Shown in pieces: positions 44,074 to 52,208 of a stretch of DNA of 64,000 nt. The notes beneath the pieces were generated by a model. That model ran no database searches and had not been told where the DNA came from. It worked only from the letters and a program-made list of their open reading frames with translations. The stretch is from the NCBI RefSeq assembly GCF_016907495.1, contig NZ_JAFBCC010000001.1, positions 992,001-1,056,000 on the forward strand. Direction: 5' to 3'. Every line of letters begins with the position of its first letter. Positions within the stretch are counted from its first letter, which is position 1. Origin of the DNA: Arthrobacter tumbae. GTDB taxonomy: Bacteria > Actinomycetota > Actinomycetes > Actinomycetales > Micrococcaceae. A program made the position numbers and the translations under genes.

Positions 44074-46176
44074 TCACGTGGTGATGCGGTCTGGGTTGAG
44101 GTCGATTCTGCGCAACAGCTGCGCGTTCAGCGCGACCACAATGGTGGACACGCTCATCAGCACGGCACCCGCGGCGGGCGAGAGGATGATCCCCGCAAAG
44201 GCGAGCACTCCCGCAGCCAGCGGAACGGCGAGGACGTTGTAGCCGGTTGCCCAGATCAGATTCTGAATCATCTTCCGGTAGCTGGCCCTGGACAGGTCGA
44301 TCATCGCCAGCACCGACCGCGGATCGTTTCCGGCGAGCACGACGCCGGCAGATTCCATTGCGACGTCGGTGCCCGCACCGATCGCAATACCCACTTCCGA
44401 GCGGGCCAGCGCAGGAGCGTCATTCACCCCGTCACCGACCATGGCAACCTTCAGTCCGCGTCCCTGCAGTTCGGCGACCTTGGAGTCCTTGTCCTGCGGC
44501 AATACGTCAGCGAAGACCTCATCGATGCCCAACTCGGCACCGACAGCATCGGCCACCTGCCGCGCGTCTCCGGTGATCATTGCAACCTTGACACCGCGGT
44601 TCTGCAGCGCCTTCACGGCCGCCCGGGACTCGTCGCGGACCCGGTCCTCAAGCCGGAGCGCACCGATGATGGCACCGTCCCGGACCACGTGAAGCACCGA
44701 AGCGCCGCGACCCATCCATTTCGAAACGGTGCCGTTCAGGTCCCGCGGCGTATCGAGCGAGAGTTCCCGGAGCATGTTGGGGCCGCCGACAGCGATCTCC
44801 GCACCGTTCACAACCGCGCGGATGCCTCGGCCGGTCATCGACGAGAACCCGGTACCGCGGTAGCCAAACGCCACCGCTTCCGGGTTGTCCGCCGCTGCTT
44901 GGACAATGGCACGGGCCACCGGGTGCTCGCTGTCGGATTCGGCAGCGCCGGCCAGGGCCAGCATTTCCGCCTCCGTAACGCCACCGGTGGCAGCGGCCGC
45001 GGTCACCGCGTGACGGCCTTCGGTGAGCGTGCCCGTCTTGTCGAACAGTACGACGTCAATGGTTCGCATCCGCTCCAGCGCCATCCGGTTCTTGATCAGC
45101 ACCCCTCCCTTGGCCGCGCGTTCCGTGGAGATGGCGATCACCAGCGGAATCGCCAGGCCGAGGGCGTGAGGGCAGGCGATCACCAGGACCGTGACGGTCC
45201 GGATCACCGCGTCATCCGGACTGCCGAGGAGCAACCAGGCGATGAAGGTAAGGATGCCCGCGATGAGCGCAAAGTAGAACAGCAGCGCCGCCGCACGGTC
45301 CGCCAGCGCCTGCGCCTTGGAGGAGGAGGCCTGCGCCTCTGCGACCAGGCGCTGGATCCCTGCCAGCGTGGTGTCCGAGCCGACGGCGGTCACCTCCACC
45401 CGAACCGCGTTGTCCGTCGCGACCGTGCCGGCAACCACTTTCTCGCCGATACGGCGGGAGACGGTGCGTGATTCTCCGGTGATCATGGATTCATCGAACT
45501 CGGCGGTGCCGTCCACAATGTCACCGTCCGCCGGTACGCGGGCACCGGAGCGGACCAGAACTACATCCCCGCCCGCGAGCGAGCTGACCGGCACAGTTTC
45601 GATCCCGGCGTCGGTCACTTTGTCGGCCTCATCCGGCAGCAGTGCAGCCAGTGCGTCGAGGGCACCGGCCGCGGAGCCGAGGGCCCGCATCTCCATCCAG
45701 TGGCCCAGCAGCATGATCACCACCAGCAGGGCGAGTTCCCACCAGAAATCGAGATTGAAATTTCCGATCCCAAGGGTGGTGATCCAGGACGCGATGAACG
45801 CAACGCTGATGGCCATGGCGATCAGCAGCATCATTCCCGGCTGACGGGATGTGAGCTCGGCAATGCCGCCCTTCAGGAACGGCGCACCGCCGTAGAAGAA
45901 GATGACGGTGCCCAGGATCGGCGAAACCCACAGGGCGCCGGGAAAATCGGGCGGAATGTAGCCGACAATTTCCGCGAACATGTGGCTGAACAGGACAACG
46001 GGCACGGCCAGGATCAGACTGATCCAGAACCGGTTCTTGAACGTTGCGGTGGAGTGCCCGGCATGCTGTCCATGCGTATGCACTTCGGAATCGGCGTTGG
46101 CGGGATGCGTAGAATTATCCGGCATGTCGTGGTGCGCGACCTGCGCGCCTGCGCGGCCGGAAGTTTGGTGTTTCAT
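44074..46176 (-). CDS. Copper-exporting P-type ATPase, CopB-like (P1B)
   Basis: A 700-residue P1B ATPase. The cytoplasmic N-terminus (1-45) is His-rich rather than carrying CxxC domains. Eight spans are predicted. The transport motif in span 6 is CPH (335-337), typical of CopB-like P1B-3 pumps, instead of CPC. Phosphorylation motif DKTGT starts at Asp379; TGES (234-237) and GDGVND are present. It should export copper (Cu2+ or Cu+) from the cytoplasm. A CsoR-type operator lies about 200 bp upstream, and the DUF305 lipoprotein gene is coupled behind it. Confidence 0.92.
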   Translation of the reverse strand: MKHQTSGRAGAQVAHHDMPDNSTHPANADSEVHTHGQHAGHSTATFKNRFWISLILAVPVVLFSHMFAEIVGYIPPDFPGALWVSPILGTVIFFYGGAPFLKGGIAELTSRQPGMMLLIAMAISVAFIASWITTLGIGNFNLDFWWELALLVVIMLLGHWMEMRALGSAAGALDALAALLPDEADKVTDAGIETVPVSSLAGGDVVLVRSGARVPADGDIVDGTAEFDESMITGESRTVSRRIGEKVVAGTVATDNAVRVEVTAVGSDTTLAGIQRLVAEAQASSSKAQALADRAAALLFYFALIAGILTFIAWLLLGSPDDAVIRTVTVLVIACPHALGLAIPLVIAISTERAAKGGVLIKNRMALERMRTIDVVLFDKTGTLTEGRHAVTAAAATGGVTEAEMLALAGAAESDSEHPVARAIVQAAADNPEAVAFGYRGTGFSSMTGRGIRAVVNGAEIAVGGPNMLRELSLDTPRDLNGTVSKWMGRGASVLHVVRDGAIIGALRLEDRVRDESRAAVKALQNRGVKVAMITGDARQVADAVGAELGIDEVFADVLPQDKDSKVAELQGRGLKVAMVGDGVNDAPALARSEVGIAIGAGTDVAMESAGVVLAGNDPRSVLAMIDLSRASYRKMIQNLIWATGYNVLAVPLAAGVLAFAGIILSPAAGAVLMSVSTIVVALNAQLLRRIDLNPDRITT

Positions 46177-46199
46177 GATGATTCCCTTCGGCCCTTCAA

Positions 46200-46229
46200 G
46201 GGACTGCGTCCGTAGGGACTTCGTCCGGA
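46200..46229. repeat. Two tandem 15-bp repeats in the copB leader
   Basis: GGGACTGCGTCCGTA (46200-46214) is followed by GGGACTTCGTCCGGA (46215-46229), 13 of 15 bases alike, with the start of a third unit (GGGACC). They lie 24-53 bp before the copB start in the expected mRNA leader. Function unknown. Confidence 0.6.
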
Positions 46230-46376
46230 GGGACCTGGAAAGTCAGGCGTTGATGGAATGATGTTTGGCCTGCCGCTGATCTTGAACCAGATTGGCGACG
46301 GCCGCATCGAATGACCTTCAAGGAGTATGCGGCCCGGTGATCGGGCTCGGACTTCCTGACTCCGGTATCAATAAAA

Positions 46377-46395
46377 GTATACCCCCGGGGGGTAT
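46377..46395. promoter_or_regulatory. CsoR-type copper operator
   Basis: GTATACCCCC-GGGGGGTAT is a near-perfect G/C-tract palindrome of the form bound by actinobacterial CsoR copper sensors. It is about 200 bp upstream of copB on the minus strand and directly preceded by an AT-rich stretch (CAATAAAA). No csoR gene lies in the window, so the sensor would be encoded elsewhere. Confidence 0.75.
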
Positions 46396-46406
46396 CTGTC
46401 AACCCC

Positions 46407-46471
46407 GGAAGTTTTGCGCAGCTCCGGCGACTTCGACCGCCCGGAAGTCACCGGAGCTGCGCAAAAGTTCC
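46407..46471. repeat. Large inverted repeat downstream of the ROK gene
   Basis: Arms 46407-46427 and 46451-46471 are reverse complements over 21 bp with one mismatch. Inside them GACTTC (46429-46434) pairs with GAAGTC (46444-46449), leaving a 9-base loop. The arms read TTTT-GCGC inward rather than ending in T on the 3' side, so it is not a classic terminator. It fills most of the region between the ROK stop (46500) and the copper operator; the rest of 46177-46499 holds only the 15-bp repeats and operator. Confidence 0.75.
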
Positions 46472-46499
46472 AGTAGGTACGGTGCGGATCAGGGGGAAA

Positions 46500-47723
46500 C
46501 TAGCGCGCCAGCATCAACCGCTCTGCGCGCGGACCCAGCGTCCGCTCAAGCATGAGGCAGGCGGCTCCGACGGCCGCAACGTCGTCGCCGATCCCGGTTG
46601 AGACCACCTCCACCGGATGAATGCTCCGCGCAGCCCGGAAGTCCAATAACGACGACGGCACGACCTCCAGATACCGGTTCGCCAGCGGCGCCCAGAACGG
46701 CCCGCCGAACACCACGCGGTCGACATCGAGCACATTGGCGAGGACCGACACAGCGCGCGCGGTACGCACGGCAGCCGTGGTGATGATGTCGCAGGCGAGC
46801 TTGTCCCCCGCCTCCGCCGCTGCGCACAACCGCAGCAGCCCATCAGCCACATCACCGCTGCGGTGCCGCTCCGCGCTCAGCACGCCGAGCCGTTCGGCTT
46901 CCCGAACCAGCGACTGCGGATCACACGTCACCGCAATGCAGCCGCGCATCCCGCAGGCGCACTCCGGTCCGTTCGGGTCCGTCACGATGTGCCCGATCTC
47001 GCCCGCATTGCCCGAGGTTCCCCGCAGCACTTCGCCGTCCACCACAATTCCGCTGCCGATACCCGTGCCGATATACACAAACACGAAGCTCTGCGTGCTC
47101 CCGTGGCCGCCGCCCCAGATCTCCGCAACCGCTGCCGCCGTCACATCCTTTTCCACGAAGACCGGCATCTCGGTGGCCTCCGCGAGCGCATCGCGCAGCG
47201 GCACTCGGTGCCAGCCCATCAGGAGGGGAGGGTCGACGACGGCGCCCGCCGGCCGGTCGATCGGCCCCGGAGGTGCCACCCCGATTCCCTCGATGCGGGT
47301 CGGGTCCACCGATGACTCGGCGAGGAGGGCGCGCACTTCACCGGCAATCGCTTCAATGATCTGGCCCGGCTCCGTGCCAAGCGGTGTCTCGCGCACCCGG
47401 CGGTGCAGCACCACTCCCATCAGGTCCATCAGCACCACCGTCGTCAGCGCCGGGTCCAGGTGCACACCGATCGCGTACCGGCCGGAGGGATTGATGCGCA
47501 GGATGGTCCGCGGCTTGCCCGGCCCGCTGCCGGTTTTACCCGCCTCTACGATCAGTTCCTCGGAAAGCAGGCGCCGCGTGATGTTGGAAACGGCCTGCGG
47601 GGACAGGCCGATCAGATCCACCAGCTCAACCCTGCTGAGCCCCTCGCTGGACCGGCGGATGGCATCGAGAATGACGCTCTGGTTGAAGTCCCCCATGCGG
47701 GGAAGATTGGTGCCACGGCGCAC
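46500..47723 (-). CDS. ROK-family transcriptional repressor (NagC/XylR type)
   Basis: A 407-residue protein with an N-terminal winged helix (about 10-70: NQSVILDAIRRSSEGLSRVELVDLIGLSPQAVSNITRRLL) and a ROK sugar-binding domain with zinc motif GHIVTDPNGPECACGMRGC. The ATP loop is changed to GVHLDPALTTVVL, so it is a sugar-responsive regulator and not a kinase. GTG 47723 opens the frame. It is divergent from the histidine kinase (133 bp apart). The nearest sugar operon is the mannoside set to its left, but the copper genes intervene, so its target is unknown. Confidence 0.9.
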   Translation of the reverse strand: MRRGTNLPRMGDFNQSVILDAIRRSSEGLSRVELVDLIGLSPQAVSNITRRLLSEELIVEAGKTGSGPGKPRTILRINPSGRYAIGVHLDPALTTVVLMDLMGVVLHRRVRETPLGTEPGQIIEAIAGEVRALLAESSVDPTRIEGIGVAPPGPIDRPAGAVVDPPLLMGWHRVPLRDALAEATEMPVFVEKDVTAAAVAEIWGGGHGSTQSFVFVYIGTGIGSGIVVDGEVLRGTSGNAGEIGHIVTDPNGPECACGMRGCIAVTCDPQSLVREAERLGVLSAERHRSGDVADGLLRLCAAAEAGDKLACDIITTAAVRTARAVSVLANVLDVDRVVFGGPFWAPLANRYLEVVPSSLLDFRAARSIHPVEVVSTGIGDDVAAVGAACLMLERTLGPRAERLMLAR

Positions 47724-47856
47724 GTTCAGGCCTTTCGTCAGGGCAGCTGATGCATGATCCTACCGCTCCTTGTCAGCAGGACAACGGGCACGTCGCTAGA
47801 CTCGGCAGAACGTGCTGTACCAACGGTCTGGGATTTACGACACAAGGGGACGAGTC

Positions 47857-49509
47857 TTGCGCGCAACCAGCGAGATCACTACTGCTGTGGGCACTGCCCT
47901 CGTGGTTGACTCGGACATCGACCTGCTCAAGCAGATTGCCGGCGGCCTGCACCACGCCGGTTTCACGGTTGCCGCGCACAGCGCTGTCGGCCCGGCAATC
48001 GAAGCGGCGCGGGAGCTCACGGCTGATGTCGCCGTCGTCGGCGCTGACATTGCGCTGGAGTATCTGGCGACCATCGCCAAGGAAGCCGACCATCTGCTGC
48101 CGCGGAATATCCCCGTGGTGCTGACCGCGAAGTCGGTGGAGCAGGTGACATCCCATCCGGAGCTGGCCATGCGCTCCAGCGATTACCTGCTGCTGCCGAT
48201 CGCCTCCGAGGAACTGCTGCACCGGGTCAATACCGCAATCCACCGCAACCGGCTGCGCGAGGAGCGTCGGAATGAGTCGGCGTTCCTGCGTGACCGCGTG
48301 CGGCGCATTTCGGACGACATCCGCCAGACCAACGAGCCATCGGACATGGTTGAGCTGGCACTGCAGGGAATCGGCGAAGCGCTTGACGCCGAAGACGTCA
48401 CACTGCACATTTTCGACGACGCACGCATCGCCTCCGATCCTGCACGCTGGCAGCGCGGCGTCGGTATCGCGCAACCGGACGACGTCAGCGACCTGCTGGA
48501 CGAGCTGTGGGTCCTGGGCACGGAGCTGTGGCGCACTTCGGGTTCCCTCGCGGTCATCGCCGGGCAGCTCACGGAAGTTCCGGATACCCTGCCCAAGATC
48601 CACGCGCACATGGAGGGTTTCGACAGCAGCGGCCTGCTGCTGCCGGTCGGCGAGGGTGCAACGCCGTTCGGCCTCGTGTGGATCGTCGCTGACCGCGGCG
48701 CCCGCAAGTGGTCCAGCGCCGAGATTGCCCTGCTGCAGCACCTGCTCGGAAACCTCGCCCACGGGATGATTCAGGGGCAGCTGATTGTCGGCCAGCAGCA
48801 GGTGGTGGACAGGCTCCGCGAGCTCGACGCCGCCAAGAACGGTTTTGTGGCCACGGTTCACCACGAGCTGCGCACTCCCCTGTCCTCGATCCTTGGCTAC
48901 GTTGAGCTGCTGCAGGACGGCGACGCCGGCGACTTGCCCTCCCCAGCACAGAAGATGCTGAAGATCATTGAGCGCAACGGCCAACGTCTGAGCGGCCTTG
49001 TGGAGAACGTCCTGGCACTGTCAGTGCTCGACGCCGGTACTGCCCTTGGCCGCGCGTCGATTGACCTGGTTCACCTGCTGGAAACAGTGGCGGCCGATCT
49101 GCTGCCGCTCGCCGCCAGGAAGAACGTCTCGATCCGGATCCTGCCCACGGACCTGGCGCTGTACGTCACCGGAATGTGGGCGCTGCTGGAACGCGCGTGT
49201 GTGAACGTACTGTCCAACGCCGTGAAGTACAGTCCCGACGGCGGTGAGGTCACCGTCAGTTTCACAGCCGACGACGGTGCGGTGCGGGTCACGATCGAAG
49301 ACGCAGGTATGGGCATTCCCGCGGACGAAGTGCCGCAGCTGCTGACCCGCTTCTACCGGGCCACCAACTCTGTTGCGGCGGAGATCCCAGGCACAGGTCT
49401 GGGCCTTTCGATAGCTGCCGAGGCGGTGGAACGGCACGGCGGATCGCTGTCCATCCAGTCCGAGCTGGGCGTGGGAACCACCGTGGCCATTGAGCTGCCG
49501 CGAACATGA
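47857..49509 (+). CDS. Soluble sensor histidine kinase with degenerate receiver and GAF-like domains
   Basis: A 550-residue protein with no membrane span. Residues 12-130 look like a receiver fold (ALVVDSDIDLLKQIAGGL), but the phospho-acceptor position is Gly62 (VVGAD) and the conserved Lys is Leu113 (LLLPIA), so it cannot be phosphorylated normally. A GAF-like region follows (about 155-310). The kinase core has VHHELRTPLSSILGY (His336), the N box NVLSNAVKYSPDGG, DAGMGIP and GTGLGLS. It autophosphorylates and passes phosphate to the regulator encoded 12 bp downstream. TTG 47857 is chosen because AAGGGGA ends six bases before it. The signal is probably cytoplasmic. Confidence 0.87.
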   Translation: MRATSEITTAVGTALVVDSDIDLLKQIAGGLHHAGFTVAAHSAVGPAIEAARELTADVAVVGADIALEYLATIAKEADHLLPRNIPVVLTAKSVEQVTSHPELAMRSSDYLLLPIASEELLHRVNTAIHRNRLREERRNESAFLRDRVRRISDDIRQTNEPSDMVELALQGIGEALDAEDVTLHIFDDARIASDPARWQRGVGIAQPDDVSDLLDELWVLGTELWRTSGSLAVIAGQLTEVPDTLPKIHAHMEGFDSSGLLLPVGEGATPFGLVWIVADRGARKWSSAEIALLQHLLGNLAHGMIQGQLIVGQQQVVDRLRELDAAKNGFVATVHHELRTPLSSILGYVELLQDGDAGDLPSPAQKMLKIIERNGQRLSGLVENVLALSVLDAGTALGRASIDLVHLLETVAADLLPLAARKNVSIRILPTDLALYVTGMWALLERACVNVLSNAVKYSPDGGEVTVSFTADDGAVRVTIEDAGMGIPADEVPQLLTRFYRATNSVAAEIPGTGLGLSIAAEAVERHGGSLSIQSELGVGTTVAIELPRT

Positions 49510-49521
49510 GAGGTTCAACCT

Positions 49522-50292
49522 ATGGGTACTGACTCGTTTGAGCGCACGGCAGTGGTGGTGGAGGACGATCCCGACATCCGGGAGCTCCTGGTACTCACTC
49601 TCTCAATGGTGGGTTTCAACACCATCGAGACTGCGAGCGGAAGAGAAGCCCTGTCCCTGGTGCGCGAACATCAGCCTGACCTGGTGACCCTGGACCTGAA
49701 CCTGCCGGACCTTGACGGCATGGAGGTCTGCCGCCAACTGCGGCCGGAGACGGACGCCTACATCGTGATGATCACTGCCCGCGTCGAGGAGATTGAACGG
49801 GTGCTGGGCCTGGAGATCGGCGCCGACGACTTCATCGTCAAGCCGTTCAGTCCCCGTGAGGTGCGGGCAAGGGTTGCGGCGATGTTCCGCCGGCCGCGGT
49901 CCCTCGTTGATGGGACGGCATCCTCGGTCGGAACCGTGTCACGTGAGGCGGCTGGAACTGAAACCGCGGAGGAAAGCCGGGATGACGGCGTCGTCGTTCA
50001 TGGTTCGCTCTCGGTCGATGTCGAGGGGCGGGTGGCGCGGCTTGATGGCGAGGAGCTGCCGCTGACCAAGATCGAGTTCGATCTCCTCGCCACCCTGATG
50101 ACCGGATCCCGCCGGGTGTGGACGCGGGAAACCCTGCTCGGGCGCGTGTGGGGTGAGGGGTGGACCGACGATCATCACCTCGTGGAGGTGCACATCCGGA
50201 ACCTCCGGAAGAAGCTCGGCGAGGACACCCGGGAACCCCGGTTCATCAAGACTGTTCGAGGGGTCGGCTACCGGATGATTCCGGTGGATTAG
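49522..50292 (+). CDS. OmpR-family response regulator
   Basis: A 256-residue regulator. The receiver (8-125) has acid pocket EDD (14-16), phospho-acceptor Asp58 in LVTLDLNLPD, Thr85 and Lys107 in FIVKPF. A 30-residue linker precedes the winged-helix DNA-binding domain (about 155-253; LTKIEFDLLATLM, WTDDHHLVEVHIRNLRKKLGED, FIKTVRGVGYRM). It is the partner of the upstream kinase (12 bp apart). Its stop overlaps that of the convergent Hpt-like gene. Target genes are not evident. Confidence 0.93.
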   Translation: MGTDSFERTAVVVEDDPDIRELLVLTLSMVGFNTIETASGREALSLVREHQPDLVTLDLNLPDLDGMEVCRQLRPETDAYIVMITARVEEIERVLGLEIGADDFIVKPFSPREVRARVAAMFRRPRSLVDGTASSVGTVSREAAGTETAEESRDDGVVVHGSLSVDVEGRVARLDGEELPLTKIEFDLLATLMTGSRRVWTRETLLGRVWGEGWTDDHHLVEVHIRNLRKKLGEDTREPRFIKTVRGVGYRMIPVD

Positions 50293-50783
50293 TCGGCTGC
50301 CGGTCCCGGTGCCGGGTCAGCGTCGTCCGGTCCTGACAGCAACATGAGGAACCGCTCGGCCTCCCCGGCGAGCGCCGGCAGGCAGCTCATTTCGCGGCCG
50401 CTGCGGAAGTCCGACAGGCACCGGTCCGCGACGTACTGCAACCTGGGTGCTCCCACCATGGTGGCGCCGACGTTGAGGCTCAGGAGCGTACCCTCGGCGT
50501 CTTCCAGGTTCTTCGACCGGAGGTCTACATCAAGGTCCCGGATGCGCTTGGGCAGGAGTCGCGCGAAATTGTCCCGGTAGCGGAGTGCGTCCGCGAGGGT
50601 CGCCAGTTCCTCGGCCAGTTGGGCAATGACTTCAGGACGGTGCACCGGTAGGTCTGCGGGCACGCAACTCTCCAGCAGCTCAGTCAGTGCCGGCCCAGAC
50701 AGTGCCGGTCCAGTCAGTGCCGGTCCAGTCAGTGTCGGCATGCCGGGTACTGCCGAGGTTCGTTTATTCTTCAGCCAGGCCAT
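50289..50783 (-). CDS. Hpt-like protein lacking the phosphorylatable histidine
   Basis: A 164-residue protein from ATG 50783 (GGGAG upstream; the frame continues to 50879). After a basic start comes a Leu-Thr/Ser-Gly-Pro-Ala repeat coded by 15-bp tandem units. The C-terminal 100 residues are helical and resemble a histidine phosphotransfer domain: AEGTLLSLNVGATMVGAPRL parallels the xHxLKGxxxxLGA core, but Leu stands where the active His should be. It overlaps the response-regulator stop by three bases, tail to tail. It may dock to the adjoining kinase or regulator without carrying phosphate; this is inference, and other helical folds are possible. Confidence 0.6.
   Translation of the reverse strand: MAWLKNKRTSAVPGMPTLTGPALTGPALSGPALTELLESCVPADLPVHRPEVIAQLAEELATLADALRYRDNFARLLPKRIRDLDVDLRSKNLEDAEGTLLSLNVGATMVGAPRLQYVADRCLSDFRSGREMSCLPALAGEAERFLMLLSGPDDADPAPGPAAD
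50681..50740. repeat. Four tandem 15-bp repeats inside the Hpt-like gene
   Basis: Units at 50681-50695, 50696-50710, 50711-50725 and 50726-50740 share CAGTCAGTGCCGGTC with one or two changes each. They keep the reading frame and encode a repeated Leu-Thr-Gly-Pro-Ala in the N-terminal part. Copy number could vary between strains. Confidence 0.85.
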
Positions 50784-51031
50784 CGCACCCGCTCCCAACC
50801 CGTCGAAGAAGTCGACCCCCGGACCGGCGAACGGTCCGGTCCGGAGGAGTCTTCCTCCACTGTGACCCACCCAGATCAAGCCACCCTGCGCATTTGGGCG
50901 AAGCTTTCCTCAAGAATGGGGAGATCCGGAGCAATCCGTAACCTGCTGCTGTGTTGAACTAGAGTCGTCAGGAAATTCGGCGGCGTGAAGTTCACCATCG
51001 AGAAGTCAGCTACAGCAGAGGGAGGACGCGC

Positions 51032-51694
51032 ATGGCCGGCACATCGCCCAAGCGGCCTCCCACCGCGCAGGCCTTCGCCCTCGCCGAACTGCGCCGCATG
51101 ATCATCGCCGGTGAGGTCCAGCCCGGCGAGCCGCTGCGGCAGGACGCCCTCGCCGAACGACTCGGAGTCAGCAGGGTTCCACTGCGCGAGGCATTCAAGA
51201 TCCTCGAGGGCGAAGGACAAATTGTCTACGAGCCGCACCGGGGCTTCAAGGTTGCCCGGCTGTCGCTTGCGGATCTCCTGGAGACGTACCGCATCCGGCA
51301 GCTCCTTGAGACCGAAGCCGCGTACGCCGCCGTCAAGCGCGCAGACGGCTCAGTGCTGCAGGCGATAAAGGACGCCGCCCTTGAGGTCGAGGCAGCCAGC
51401 GCCGCCGCAGACATCCTGCCCATGACCGAAGCCAACCGCCGGTTCCACTTCGTGCTGCTCTCAGCGTCGGAAATGCCGCGGCTCGATCGGCTCATCCAGG
51501 TCCTCTGGGACGCCACGGACACCTACCGGTTTGTCTACTACGGCGTTCCAACCAACCGGCGCCTCGTCGAAGAAGAGCACAACCTCATCATCGATGCCTT
51601 CGCGGACCGCGACGCCGACCGGCTGGTCAAGCACCTGGACGAGCACCGCGACCACGCCGTCGACGCCCTCCGCCGGTTCCTCGACGCGAAGTAA
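51032..51694 (+). CDS. FCD-domain GntR regulator of the TAXI-TRAP catabolic cluster
   Basis: A 220-residue GntR/FadR protein: winged helix about 10-75 (LRRMIIAGEVQPGEPLRQDALAERLGVSRVPLREAFKILEGEGQIVYEPHRGF) and an FCD effector domain about 85-215 with metal ligands in NRRFHFVLLSAS and EEEHNLIIDAF. GGGAGG lies about eight bases before ATG 51032. FCD regulators typically sense organic acids. A perfect FadR-type site TTGTATACAA lies 445 bp downstream in front of the catabolic genes, so this is probably their repressor. Confidence 0.88.
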   Translation: MAGTSPKRPPTAQAFALAELRRMIIAGEVQPGEPLRQDALAERLGVSRVPLREAFKILEGEGQIVYEPHRGFKVARLSLADLLETYRIRQLLETEAAYAAVKRADGSVLQAIKDAALEVEAASAAADILPMTEANRRFHFVLLSASEMPRLDRLIQVLWDATDTYRFVYYGVPTNRRLVEEEHNLIIDAFADRDADRLVKHLDEHRDHAVDALRRFLDAK

Positions 51695-51839
51695 GCACTG
51701 ACGCCACATAGGGCGGACACGAAGTAGGGGCTGACGTGAAGCAGGGGCTCGAAGCGGAGGAATCCGGACGACGTGGTGAGCGATCCGGACCTGGATTGGA
51801 GCAACCTGGTCCGAGGTGCGCGTTATTTTGGCCACCTTT

Positions 51840-51934
51840 GTCCAGATTGCTCGCGATGCGGTCCAGGTTGCTCGCGATGCGCCACGCCCGACCGGTCGCG
51901 CTCTCGCCCGGCCGCACCCTCGCCCGGCCGCACC
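51840..51934. repeat. Two short tandem repeats in the intergenic gap
   Basis: Two 21-bp units (51840-51860, 51861-51881) differ by one base, both containing TTGCTCGCGATGCG. Two identical 16-bp units, CTCGCCCGGCCGCACC, lie at 51903-51918 and 51919-51934. They are probably slippage products. Confidence 0.8.
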
Positions 51935-52137
51935 GGCGAACGTTCAAGGGCCCCAACCAGCCGCCTTCCGACGCCATGAACGCGCCACGCAATGCGCTCA
52001 GCCCACGACGTTCCGGACCGGAACCAGCCGCCGCTCAGTAACATGTCACACTCTCGTAACACTCCACCAAACCCCTCCCGCAACGAAGTTACCTCTGATA
52101 ACTTTCTGTGTGACCGGGGTTACATACCGCTCCGTTT

Positions 52138-52147
52138 TTGTATACAA
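52138..52147. promoter_or_regulatory. FadR-subfamily operator before the catabolic operon
   Basis: TTGTATACAA is a perfect palindrome fitting the FadR-subfamily consensus t.GTa.tAC.a. It lies 62 bp before the first SDR start, and TATACAAT inside it could also serve as a -10 element, so binding would block transcription. Confidence 0.65.
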
Positions 52148-52208
52148 TCTCCAATAACGCCCATTCTAACGACCGCTTATCAACGACGAAGCAAAGGGAC
52201 CCTATTCC

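Larger units (their letters stand above)
51695..52208. other. 514-bp gap between GntR gene and catabolic operon
   Basis: No convincing gene is visible. The left two thirds are GC-rich with short direct repeats (51840-51881 and 51903-51934) and open frames of poor composition, perhaps remains of a decayed gene. From about 52040 the sequence becomes AT-richer and holds the inverted repeat AAGTTA (52086-52091) / TAACTT (52099-52104), then TTGTATACAA at 52138, and should contain the operon promoter. Confidence 0.6.

Noticed and set aside
46500..47723. ROK protein as a second sugar kinase
   Set aside because: It has an N-terminal winged helix and a degenerate ATP loop, so a repressor role fits better.
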